In this document: positions 19,699 to 29,822 of the stretch, in pieces | Position numbering within the stretch: the stretch's first letter is position 1 | How the letters are laid out: each line of letters starts with the position of its first letter | Assembly (NCBI GenBank): GCA_018292915.2 | Contig: JACVVK020000038.1 | Location: forward strand, 2,021,501 to 2,085,500 | Source of the DNA: Batillaria attramentaria | Taxonomy: Eukaryota; Mollusca; Gastropoda; Batillariidae | Reading direction: 5' to 3' | DNA length: 64,000 nucleotides | Translations under genes and position numbers: made by a program | Notes under the pieces: generated by a model | The model's input: the letters and a program-made list of their open reading frames with translations, nothing else | Databases searched by the model: none | Told to the model about the DNA's origin: nothing

Positions 19699-22260
19699 TT
19701 AGGGGTGAAATGTCGTCTTCATGCGCTGAAGCTCTACACCTCGTTTGCGGTTGAAAAGTGAGATTGCACAAAGAGTTGCCTTGACAACTGGTGGGTAGTC
19801 ACTTGAAGCCATTTTCTGGTCAAGAAGGTTTTGGACTTTTGCAACATCCTCACACAAAGGGATCAGCTTGGGTTTGTTCATCGTCTGTCTTCCAACAGAC
19901 TGCGCAGCCGTTGCTGAGATACAGTCATACCAGTCTCCACTGAAAACAAAGTCAAACTGGTCTGCCTCCTTGATTTGGCTCTGCCACTCATCATCAGAAC
20001 CTTGGCCAAGCTGTTTTGTCGCTTCTGATCGCTTTATGCGTGAGCATTTCTTCAGGGAGTGCCCTAGTCTCATTGCCAAGTAACCTTTCCGAAACTCATG
20101 TTTGTTAGCATCAAATTTGGCCGAAACAAGGAGGTCAAAGTGAAATGCCGAAATTACAGCATTCAAACTTGACACTTTCATTTCTGACTTTTCCCTGAGA
20201 ATTTGTACCAGTCTTCCAAGCTCTCGCATTCTGGCATTGATTTGGTTTGCAGAGTGCTCCTCAATATCTCTCCTATCAAACAGCCTTGTCCCATACTTCA
20301 ACAGAAGCGAGTCGCTTTTTATTATGCGACTAATTTCATCATCCCTCAGTTTGGCTATAACTTTATGGAAAAAGGATGATTCCACATCCAATGGAACTGG
20401 CAGCATCAGTCTTCCCATTTTGGCAGCTTCACCTTTTCTGTGAGGCCCTGCTGTGCTTGGTTTCTTGTGGCAATGCTTTGTGTGCACAGAGACAAGTTTT
20501 CTCTGGTATAGCCCTCTGCAAAAGCAACAGGCAATCATGTCTTCTACCTTGCCAGTTTTTGTTCTGTACTTGGGAATTATTGTGCCAGACCTCTTTTCCA
20601 ACACAGAAACGTTGTAGAGATAGTCTCCTTCATCTTGTAATGCAATCCAAGCCTGTCTACGTTGTTTACATCCTTTGTCCATTGCTAAAATGTTTGCTAC
20701 CTCGGGCTCTTTGTCATGGACTGTTGTCACGACCCGCTTCGGGTCCCTATGGCAAGAGGGTGGTGGTGGAAGTTGTAAACCTGCTATACCTATAAATGTA
20801 TCCGCTGCGGCGGAGTTCTTACCCTGTTTGCTGTGTTTTCTGTTGCACGGGTGGATGGTTAACCGTTAGGTTGTGTGATGCACGGGTGGTTGGTTAAGCT
20901 GTGCATTCCGGGTAGATCGGTTCGCACGGGCTGTGCGGGTTCTAGAACGTACGAGTAACCCCCCTTTTCCGACCGGTAGGCTAGGGTCCCTGGCATTCTC
21001 CCGCTATCCTTGCAAGGGGCCACTTCATTGTGGGGGCTCAGTTCAACGCTGAGGAAGTCAGTTTCGCCGACTGATTTGTTGTTAGGCTGTTCATTCAGCC
21101 GGGTTGCAGCGCCGAGGGTATTTTCGACGCTGGATGTCGTGGGCCGGACGGGTAGGTCGTTAATTACCTAGGTGGTCCGTAATTCAGTGCGCCGCTTTGG
21201 GTGCGTGTAGCGGGCGGGGCGTGAGTCAGCCGTGTGTGGTCGGGGTGGGGTGTGGGCTTCCCGGGGTCCAGTGCACCAGCTGTTTGGCGTGTTGTTTGTC
21301 CGTATGTTTAGTTAGGTGTAAATTGTTTGGTTGTTATTCCTAGTCTAATTATTGAATTATTTTAATTACAACCGCTTAGGCCCACTGTCTTTGTTAAGTT
21401 TGTTTTGGCAAGAGGGAACTACGGGGTCGACAAATGCGTTACGATAACGGGGGGTAGGTGTGGGGACTACAGTTCTGGAGCAACGGACTGACTTTGGCCT
21501 TTAGGCCTTTCTTTTCCATTCTGTTCTCTTCTCCCCTCAACTCGGACGTCCCATACCGCTCGTCATCGGGGTCTGCGTCTCCGCCCAGGAGGACCACCTT
21601 CAGCGGCGCTGGGACGGGTACTGAGCACGGGCCGAGCAAGTTCGCCACGGCTTGTCACCGGGGAGGTTGTCGACGCACGACGTGGGGTTTGAGCACAGAG
21701 AGACGGACGGACGACACCGGCAAGAGGCCGCTGCCAAGACCGTGTGACAATTTCAGGGAAGTCAGTGTTTCCCTCCTCCCGAGACCCCTGTCTGTGTCGT
21801 GCGCTGCTGTCGTTCCCCCTGGTCCCTCTAGCCCTGCTCCGTGCCTAGAGCGTTTCCCTTCACCCGCGTAGACGGGCCAGAACTGACTGTATGAGTTAGT
21901 TTAATTAGTTGTTAGTTAAGCTTAAGTTGGTTAAATTAGTAAGTTAGTTTAAGTTAGTGCATAAACCTCGTAAATATTCATTCACTTGTCGAGTGCGTTT
22001 GTGAGCGTGTGTGTGTGTGTGACCGTCCGAAAGCGTGCTGTGTGAGTGCGCGTGTGACAACTGTCATCATATGTGTACTCATCTTCAATACCAGCTTTTT
22101 GCAGTATTTTCAGGAATGTTTTTTATCCCACTTGTACTTGCCGGTCCCTCTTGATTGCAAGTATACCCCTTCCCAAGGCAACTCCCCTTCACAGTTTTGC
22201 TCATTTTCTGCAGCCATTCCCCTCTCAGAGATTCCACCTTCACCTGCTTCACAGTTTTGC
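19699..22260 (-). pseudogene. Inverted downstream part of the same gene, interrupted by an LTR
   Basis: On the minus strand, before the LTR (about 22260-22065), the frame reads ENEQNCEGELPWEGVYLQSR then GTGKYKWDKKHS, a TGA, and KYCKKLVLKMSTHMM. After the LTR (20719-19699) it resumes in the same frame as TVHDKEPEVANILAMDKGCK and runs 340 residues to a stop at 19699. A zinc-finger-like pattern spans the junction (CKK..H...H), followed by CCFCRGLYQRK and H..HCHKK. The end, CAISLFNRKRGVELQRM, resembles the first-arginine box of tyrosine recombinases such as Crypton-derived proteins; the rest of a catalytic domain is missing. The TGA stands where a first Cys of KHxCxYC would be expected. The LTR insertion and the inversion each also break the gene. 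The family name is an inference from pattern memory. Confidence 0.6.
20725..22059 (+). mobile_element. Solo LTR of an LTR retrotransposon, 1335 bp, 5-bp target duplication
   Basis: The element starts TGTCACGACCCGCTTCGGGT and ends GCGCGTGTGACA. The short terminal inverted repeat TGTCAC/GTGACA is typical of LTR ends. ACTGT is duplicated on both sides (20720-20724 and 22060-22064). Removing the element and one ACTGT copy rejoins an open minus-strand reading frame (MMT|VHDKEP) without a frameshift, which independently fixes both ends. A TATA-like CTATAAATG lies near 20791. There is no internal reverse-transcriptase region, so this is a solo LTR or a non-coding derivative. Which superfamily (Gypsy likely) cannot be decided from the LTR alone. 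Confidence 0.9.
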
Positions 22261-22264
22261 TCAG

Positions 22265-22935
22265 ATGTTCGCAACATGCTTCAGAAGTAAGCTTTGAAAT
22301 GACATTTTATTTTAATAAACAAATATCAGTTCTACATCAGTTTCATGGAGGTGAAGGGCAAAATCAGTCAGACCATTATTTTCCCCCCAGAAGTTGGTGG
22401 CCTGTTGTGTTCATTGTGCATTATCTCTTTGTACATGACTGTATTCTCTTTGATTTGGGATTTTACAGGTCTACTGTTGGTTGTAAAAGTGTATGTATGA
22501 CAAAAAATTTGTTTTTGAATTACGTAAATAGTGGGAGTTATGATTGACCAGGAAACCTTGTTTTTAACAGGCTGCCCGGAAAGTGGGAAATAAAACGGGC
22601 TGTTGCTGTTGACCCAGCTCTCAAAGCTAGGTCGTGGTTGAAGATAAAAGATTATGTTTGCCACATGCTTTCAAAAGCAAGCTTTGAAATGAGAACTTTA
22701 GTCAGGTTATATTTTGATTAAACAAATGTCAGACATCATTTTCATGCAGGTAAAGGGGGAAAACAAGTCAGACCATATTTTTTTCCCTAAGATTGATGAT
22801 GGCCAGTTGTGTTCATTGTGCATTATCTCTTTGAATCGGGAATTTAGAGGTCTGTTGTTGGTAGTAAAAGTGTTTGTGTGACATAAATTGTTTTTGAATT
22901 AAGCAAATAGAGGGAGTTAATCTGAGCCATGACAA
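22265..22935 (+). repeat. Tandem duplication of about 300 bp with exon-like segments
   Basis: Segments 22270-22560 and 22660-22935 are similar: AAGCTTTGAAATGA (22290, 22680), AACAAATATCAG/AACAAATGTCAG, GTGTTCATTGTGCATTATCT (near 22408 and 22810) and TTTTTGAATTA (near 22512 and 22890). Between them is a candidate exon after TTTTTAACAG at 22571, reading LPGKWEIKRAVAVDPALKAR SWLKIKDY on the plus strand, and another acceptor TTATTTTCAG at 22950. These may be 3' exons of the rearranged gene, but I could not join them in phase with anything. Confidence 0.55.
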
Positions 22936-23290
22936 CCCTGTTATTTTCAGTTACTTATGAATCTGACATGGTTCTTTCAGTTCTGCCATGACTTTTTAGA
23001 GGCAGGCAGCGATTTTTTAAAATTTTATTTTGTTTGGGGGTTGGTGTTCAGAGATAGAGATGGTAGTTGGTGATCACAATAGGCAGGAGAAAGTTGTTGA
23101 TGAAGGAGGTCATGTAATGTCTGCAGATGATTTTTTTATGGGACTCTTATCCCACTCTGCTCATACTGTTGTGGTTCCTAAATAAAGTGAGAGAGTTTCA
23201 TTGAAGTGTGTCTTTGTCCTGCAAAGTTATATCTTTCCTGTCTGGTTCCGTCTGTAAATGTGATTGTTAGAATACAAGTTTGAAAACTTA
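22936..23290 (+). other. Possible 3' end of a plus-strand transcript
   Basis: A splice-acceptor-like TTATTTTCAG at 22950 and an AATAAA at about 23181 suggest the last exon and poly(A) signal of a plus-strand gene, perhaps the locus that starts at 17328. No meaningful coding sequence was recognised. Confidence 0.3.
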
Positions 23291-23929
23291 AGCATGTGGA
23301 AGCTTTCGCTCAGAATTCACTCAGTGCAATTCCAACACAATGCAAACACAGAACATCACATTTGACACATGTGTCAGTCCATGCTGTATGCACACATGTA
23401 CAGACAGCTGCAGAGGGAGGGAGGGAAAACTGCAGACCAAAACATAGACTTGATTGTAAAAAAATCAAGATGCAAGAAAGCAACATACCTGTACCTTCCA
23501 CATGACCAGACATGTACACACATTAAAATCACACACACACACACACACACACAAGCCTTTTCAAGAATAAAATATTGAGCAGAGCTGGTTGACTGCTGGC
23601 TTTTTGATGCTTAACAAAAACATACTAGAGACCAAAAAAAAAAATTTTTTGAGTTGGGCACCCAGTTTATACACTCACCCGTTTTCCATGACACAGGCAT
23701 GCACAACACACACTTCTATTAATAGAAGCACCCAATTTTCAAATACAACCCATTTTTTTGCCATGCTGTTACAACACACTTAATTATTTTCTTCGTGTTT
23801 TTCTGTTCTTGGGGCACTTAATGAAGGCAGTAGTATCTTCACAAGTATTTCTATGAGCGTAACTTAATATTTAGGGGTAGAACCCATTTTCACGTAAAAT
23901 GGCAAGTAACCCAGAGTGGGCCTTTTTCC

Positions 23930-23971
<42 letters not shown>

Positions 23972-24660
23972 CCATACACTTTATTTGGTCAGCTCGTCCT
24001 TTGTCAGGGCTCAGTGGATAGTTAATACTGTGGGGAAGGACTTTTAAATTTCACAGGACATGTATTGATATGTTTTAATTTCTTGAGACAGGAGCACTGA
24101 TTTGCAGTGCTGAATCACGCAATACACGTTTTCCGTCAGTCGGCGCGGTGCCAGGCAGGCAAGCCATTTTGTTGTGTATACCCAAGGGTGGAAACCCCGC
24201 AAAGTCACTGTCTACTACTGGTGTCTACAAGGGAGACGAGTAAGCTGATCTGTTGTGGAGCTACTTACTGACTTCACAAGTAACCGAGGTCAAAACTTTG
24301 CCAAACAACTTTGTGCAAATACATCGCTTTGATGTTTTATGGTGTGTAGCTTTCAACACACAAGCAAGCCCTGATGTCTACCTAGTACAGTGCAGAATAA
24401 AGATTTTCTTCCAACTTACCACAGTGAAATAACTGGCGACAGCTGAAACCTTCTGTCTTCTGCCCCACAAAATTAATACAGGTGCACTGCGACGTCTCAC
24501 GGTAAGATGAACGACTGAACAATACTGACAACCCCTTTCGTGTGCGCTGAACTGGCTTCACTACAATCACTACACTGGCATAACAGGGTCCTTCAAATAA
24601 ACGCTGCACTTCAACCCACGTTTAATTTGCGAATGCCAACTGATAAGAATTCGGGTACAC
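23290..24660. other. Non-genic stretch with two microsatellites
   Basis: (AC)n at about 23531-23554 and (GT)n(GC)n at about 23934-23972. No gene is recognisable. Short frames here have no similarity that I can see. Confidence 0.45.
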
Positions 24661-24670
24661 TGCTTTTTAA

Positions 24671-25278
24671 GCAACCCTGTTCCGGGACCGTCGTTTGTCT
24701 AGGTCCCTGGAACGACGTCCAAATCGGGCTAACCGAGACCGGGCCGAGCTAAGTGATACATAAGAAGGAAAAAACAAAAATACTCGGTGACAAGGAAAGT
24801 GGACAGTTGTAAACAAATTTGAGGTCCCCATGTTATTTCACAGTGGTCACAGAAGCAATGAAAACTGTGGCATTCACCAGAACAGTACATTTTCAGCCTG
24901 TTTCGAGAGTATTGCCTGCATGAGTTGTCTCCCTTGCCGCAACAAGCACGCATTTTTCGTTGCAGAGCACAAAGCTCCCACGAAAAATGCATGCTTGCTG
25001 CGGGTCTGTGTATGCACGGGGGACAACACATGCAGGAAATAATCTCCAAACAGGCTGAAAATGTACTGTGCTGGTGAATGCGACAGTTTTCACCGCTTCT
25101 GTGCACACTGTGAAATAACACGGGCCTCAAAGTTGTTCGCAACTGTCCACTTTCCTTGTCACCGAGTATTTTTGTTTTTTCCTACTTAGGTATCACTTAG
25201 CTCGGCTCGGTCTCGGTTAGCCCGATTTGGACGTCGTCGCAGGAGCATAGAGAGGCGACGGTCCCGGAACAGGGTTGC
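24671..25278. mobile_element. Foldback DNA element, copy 1 (about 608 bp)
   Basis: The ends are long inverted repeats. The left arm starts GCAACCCTGTTCCGGGACCG; the right arm ends with its reverse complement, CGGTCCCGGAACAGGGTTGC. Inner blocks also pair: AATCGGGCTAACCGAGACCG against CGGTCTCGGTTAGCCCGATT; ACTCGGTGACAAGGAAAGTG against CACTTTCCTTGTCACCGAGT-like sequence; and ATTTTCAGCCTG against CAGGCTGAAAAT. Each arm is roughly 280 bp. The flanks carry an imperfect direct repeat (GCTTTTTAA / GCTTTTTGA). There is no coding sequence. Confidence 0.9.
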
Positions 25279-25284
25279 TTTTTG

Positions 25285-25850
25285 ATTATAGTGTCTCCAG
25301 GTTGTCCGAACTGTACATAGGCTGGGGTGTCTAGTGGTACATGGATAGAACAGATTTATTCACGGCTGTCGTGTGCTTGCTGCTGGATTTCTTTGTTGTG
25401 TTTTGAAAAACCCTTTGTGCATAGTTGGCTGCACTGGCTGTGATTGTGGTTACAAGTGTAAAGCATGCTGATGTTAAAACATACACAGATTACGTGGTTC
25501 TAGGAAACAAATAAGAAACACTGGTGCACACAACTCTGGACGCTGCGTCACATTAGTGTACAGAAAGGAACAAAATAACACGGTGCACACTAGACTGCAG
25601 TGTTTGGTTACAGAAAAACAAATAAATGACAAATAAAACTACATCTAGATTTTTTTTCCAATTTATTGAAAACAAGTAAGTGAACACCAACACTCACTAC
25701 GTGCTATATTTCAGTACACTACTCACACAATGTGTAAATACTCCCAGTCTTTGTTTACTAACGCCATTTTTCGAAGCTAAACACTGTATACAATTTCCAG
25801 TGAAAACGAAGAACCATTTCAATACTGCTAGAACATTCGGTAGGTTGATT
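25285..25850. other. Non-genic stretch
   Basis: No gene, RNA or repeat recognised. Confidence 0.4.
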
Positions 25851-26165
25851 AAATAGACGACTCCACTCGGCAAGCACCGAGGCCAACGCCGCGTGTCGTT
25901 ATTCTGCCGTGTATTGGCAAGACACAGTACGTCCATGACGTCATTGTATGGGGAAAAGGAGTGATTTTACTCAAAACGACGTCAGTGAACTTTAATGTTT
26001 CAGTCATATCAAACTGCACGTGCTTCCCTCGTTGTAGTGTCTGGCAAAAAGTTTGCCAGTCCATGCCATGCGTTGTGCTCATGATGCCGCGGCGGGACGC
26101 GATTGGCTGATATCTGGGGGCTCCACCCTTTTGGTTGACAGGAGTGGAGTCGTCCATTGCTAATA
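25851..26165 (-). mobile_element. MITE family M, copy 1 (about 310 bp)
   Basis: The terminal inverted repeats read TAGACGACTCCACTC at the left and GAGTGGAGTCGTCCATTG at the right. Compared with 48796-49131 it is in reverse orientation and shares: a CCAAT-box region (GCGATTGGCTG here), a TGACGTCATTGTATGGG block, CAGTACGTCCATGACGTCAT and TGTCTGGCAAAAAGTTTGCC. It is non-coding. A GC-rich TIR-proximal segment is more degraded than in the TLR-flanking copy. Confidence 0.85.
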
Positions 26166-26499
26166 GGTCACGTGGTTACAGCTGCCTGGGATACAACACT
26201 GTTACATAGTTTTTGCTATTTATATCGTCGTGCTAATTATAATATTACACCTTCTATGTTGACTCAAGTTCGAGGGACAAGAACACATTCAACAATGAAG
26301 TTACTGTTGCACTGTTTTCACGAGGGTTAAACATGATGGCTGCAGAAAACGAAGTGCTACTGTCGTTTTCAAACTTTTGACAAGGTCCTCTGAAATAAAG
26401 TCATATTTCGGAAATAATAGTATGAACATATACAGGTATTTGTGTTTTTGCAACGTGTTTGCAAAGGTATGTGGTTGCTTGATAAACGGTTAAACGACG

Positions 26500-26502
<3 letters not shown>

Positions 26503-26550
<48 letters not shown>
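26503..26550. repeat. (CT)n microsatellite
   Basis: A pure CT tract of about 48 bp. Confidence 0.95.
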
Positions 26551-26552
<2 letters not shown>

Positions 26553-26925
26553 GGCACCTCGATTTTTCTGCAGTCGTCTTGTTTAACTATGCGTTTTCAG
26601 GTTGCACAAATGACATATATTAGTTGTTATTATACTCAAATCACCATACATCGTTCACACACAGTTAAACCGGTTTAAATTCTCAGCACGGCTTGTGAAG
26701 ACGTTTGTAATGACTTTTAACATTTACTTTTTACACTTATCGGTCGACCAGTTTGCACCATTCGCTTATTATTAAAATTTCATTGACAACATACGGTAAC
26801 GGTATACAACGTAGTGTCTAGCTATTACATATGGAAAATACGTCCCACGATAACACAACCAACACTCAGATCTTATTTCACGTCAAAATCAGACGTCACT
26901 TATATCGTTCATATGTCGTCATTGA

Positions 26926-27085
26926 AACGTCACATGTGACGTCATCTGAACGTCACATATGATCACACTTGAACGTCATACAAGATGTTGTTTGAACATC
27001 ATACATGGCGTTTAGGCATCGTATATGGCATTACATAAACGTCACGTGTGACGTCATTTTAACGTCACGTCAGATACAAACGTCA
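26926..27085. repeat. 23-bp tandem array of palindromic CRE-like units, 7 copies
   Basis: Units start at 26926, 26949, 26972, 26995, about 27017, 27038 and 27061. The clearest reads AACGTCACATGTGACGTCAT CTG and contains ACGTCACATGTGACGT, a perfect 16-bp palindrome. Another reads AACGTCACGTGTGACGTCAT. Less regular related motifs (AGACGTCACTTATATCGTTC) extend to about 26890. TGACGTCA-type half sites are known as CREB/ATF binding motifs; use here is unproven. Confidence 0.85.
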
Positions 27086-27339
27086 AAAACACAATCTGGT
27101 TACATGGAGAAACAAACCACAGATCACGATCCTGATATCGTTCAATATAGGGTATATATTATAGAAACAACGATAAGTCATAAACATCATGTATATATAC
27201 TGTTTAAAATCCAGATTTCAACAACGAAAATCACGTGTTACGTTATTCCATGTCTTGACAGTCTCCTTACTGTCCGCTTTTCTATCTGAGATAGTCTGTG
27301 AAATGTAGATTAGGAATAAATAAATGAGTATCCGCTCGA

Positions 27340-27395
27340 TTTTATTTAGTTTTATTTATTATTTATTTATTTTGTTTATTTATTTATTTTTGTTT
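27340..27395. repeat. (TTTA)n-type simple sequence
   Basis: TTTAGTTTTATTTATTATTT and similar, low complexity. Confidence 0.7.
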
Positions 27396-27520
27396 TGTTT
27401 TGTAATTCCGGTGCTTGGGTCAAATTTAGGCTTCTCACCCACAGAAGACAAGACCGTAGTAAAAATAAAACACCGTCTTTGGGGCGTCTTCATTTGAATT
27501 GTTTGTATCAAGGACCAGCG

Positions 27521-28116
27521 GAACCCTGTTCCGGGTCCGTCACTTCTCTATGCCCCTCCGACGACGCCCAAATCGGGCTAACCGAGGCCGAGCCGTGGTA
27601 AGTGACACAACTACTAAGGGAGACAACTCATAATAATAATAATAATAATAATGAGTATTGTATAGGCGCTTTACCCAATTTCATGAATCGGCTCAAAGCG
27701 CCGCGAACTGAACCCGACACGCACGCTCACGTGAACCACACGCATTCTCTCACACACTGGACATAAACACATTACAATCACGTGGTGCGAAGGGTCAGCT
27801 CAGCTATTTAAGTTTCGGAATTTAGAGTTGCATTTATTTTTCAAATTTGGTGGGCTGAACATTTCCTCATGCAGGGAATAATCTTTAAACAGGCTGAAAA
27901 TGTACTGTGCTGGTGAATGCCACAGTTTTCACCGCTTCTGCGCACACTGTGAAATAACACGGGGACCTCCAAGTTGTTCGCAACTGTCCACTTTCCTTGT
28001 CATCGAGTATTTTCGTTTTTTCTTAGGTATCACTTAGCTCGGCTCGGTCTCGGTTAGCCCGATTTGGGCGTCGTCGCAGAGGCTTGGAGAAGCGACGGGA
28101 CCCGGAACAGGGTTGA
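27521..28116. mobile_element. Foldback DNA element, copy 2 (596 bp), 8-bp target duplication
   Basis: Same family as 24671-25278. It starts GAACCCTGTTCCGGGTCCGT and ends CGGGACCCGGAACAGGGTTGA. Its right half (27873-28116) matches the right arm of copy 1 nearly throughout. GACCAGCG is directly repeated at 27513-27520 and 28117-28124, an 8-bp target-site duplication. The left arm is short, and the middle (about 27630-27860) is unrelated sequence with a (TAA)n tract. That middle carries a pair, GGCGCTTTACC and GGCTCAAAGCGCC, and may be a nested insertion. Confidence 0.88.
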
Positions 28117-28124
28117 GACCAGCG

Positions 28125-29505
28125 TTTCATGTTTCTCACTGCTACTGGGTTTGTATTTCCACGCGTGTAACCATCTTGTTTGCCACCAACTGAAGTACAG
28201 AAGACGAAGGTTATTTTGCTTGTTACGTCTGTATTAGGTGAGTAATACTTGGGCCGGAATTACCAACCGTAACAGAATCCGAAATACGACAAATACAATC
28301 GCCTGCACGTAACAAGAGCACAGCCTGGCAACACGAGTATACTAGAACCCCAGTAATGGCTTTGCCTGGTTTATCTCCCCTGACCTGACGGATTGGAGAG
28401 CAATTATGCCAAGGGAGAGAAGTAATATCCCGGCGGAACAATTGTCTCCCTTGACAGTTATGGCGCGGTTCTCTGCCCTTGACAAAGCTCCTTAATATCA
28501 AGGATTCTCATCACAACAGCCGGGACACATCCTCAGTGATCATGCACGGCCTCTCAGCACGGGACGGCGTACCACGGCGTTAGCTACTCTCAGTTCATTC
28601 ATGCCCTCTGAGGCAGACTGACCGGGCCCCTCAGTGCTGCTGAGCAGCGTCGGTCAGTGTGAACAATAACCACTAATCAAATATATACCGTCTGGTTCCG
28701 CGTTTGAGAGAAGGGCTGACGGGAGTCTCTATAGGGTTGTCCCTCCTTGGACGTCTGTCACGGCATTGTGGGCGCACAAGGGAAGGCTAAACGAGTTTCG
28801 GGCAATATTTAAGCGGATGCAGAGAGCGAGTAGTGAAGGGGGGGGGGGGGGAGGGGCAAAGATCGGGGGATCACCCCACTCTGAACATAATTCCCTTGCT
28901 TGCTGACCCACATCTTTCATCCCCACACTACCAGCACAAATGTCCCCCCCCCCACCCCCAATAAAATAAATCAATAAAATAAATCAATAAATAAATAAAT
29001 AAATAAATAAAATTTTAAAAAGGAATTTTTTTAAAAAGATGATTAAAAAAAAAAAAAAACACATGAATTAAAGAATCCCTCCCCCTTTTTCCAAGACCAA
29101 TGCCTCAGCGTTTCTGCACTTGACTGTAAACGTCTCACCAGCCACGTTCTGCGGAAAATGTAAGCATTTTTCGAAACACATCCCCTCCCCCCACCCACCC
29201 ACCTTCCTCCTTACGCTCCTTCAACCTTCAAGCCATTCCTCGACTCTCCTGTAAGGCTTGTTGTGAAACATCACACCCCTCTCACACAACCCCTTTCATC
29301 AAATTCTGGATGCGCCTCTGCACGGGTCATTTATCTGTCGTTTTTGTGGCAGAAATGACAGTATTCCGGGCACTGTCATTTTCATAATAAACGCCATTGG
29401 TTGGGTACAAATTGCTCGTGTTGTCTGGTCTTCTGCAGAAAACAACTGAGTCTTGTGCTTGACCTTACGCTGTTTCGAACCAGCTGCTGTGCCCTAAAAT
29501 ATCCT
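28125..29505. other. Non-genic stretch with homopolymer and simple tracts
   Basis: Contains a poly(G) run near 28838-28851, C runs near 28936-28967, (AATA)n near 28969-29012 and an A run near 29045-29060. A phrase CTCAGTGCTGCTGAGCAGCG near 28631 can form a small hairpin. No gene recognised. Confidence 0.45.
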
Positions 29506-29509
29506 TCTT

Positions 29510-29822
29510 TTTTTTTTACTACTTTATTATCCCTTTCGGGAAATTTGGGCTGCTTTCCCCGGGGGAAGCGCGTCGCCGCGGTGCAGCGCCACCCAATACC
29601 TATCCTATATTTTTTACAATTTTGCTGGGGGAGGAAAGCCGGATTACCCGGAGAGAAACCCCCGATGAGCAGCCCGGTAACCAGGAAAAACCGGTATCAC
29701 ATATCACAACCTCGACCTGGGCTCGAACCCACGCTTCATCGCCATGACATTGGTGACGGCCGTTCAGTAGCGCAGCGGCTAAATCCGACGCGCTACCTAT
29801 TAGACCACCGCTCACCCATCTT
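29510..29822 (-). mobile_element. tRNA-derived SINE family B, copy 1
   Basis: On the minus strand the head reads GCGGTGGTCTAATAGGTAGC and then GTGGGTTCGAGCCCAGGT. These are tRNA-like A and B boxes; the B box GGTTCGAGCC matches the RNA polymerase III consensus. The body includes a GGGCTGCTCATCGGGGG block. The 3' end reads CCCGAAAGGGATAATAAAGT followed by an A run. Copies also occur at 35505-35870 and (3' part) 59228-59333. Confidence 0.85.

Noticed and set aside
21458..21871. 137-codon frame inside the solo LTR
   Set aside because: No retroelement protein motif (protease, zinc knuckle, polymerase) is visible; Pro/Ser-rich GC-rich sequence is typical of accidental frames.
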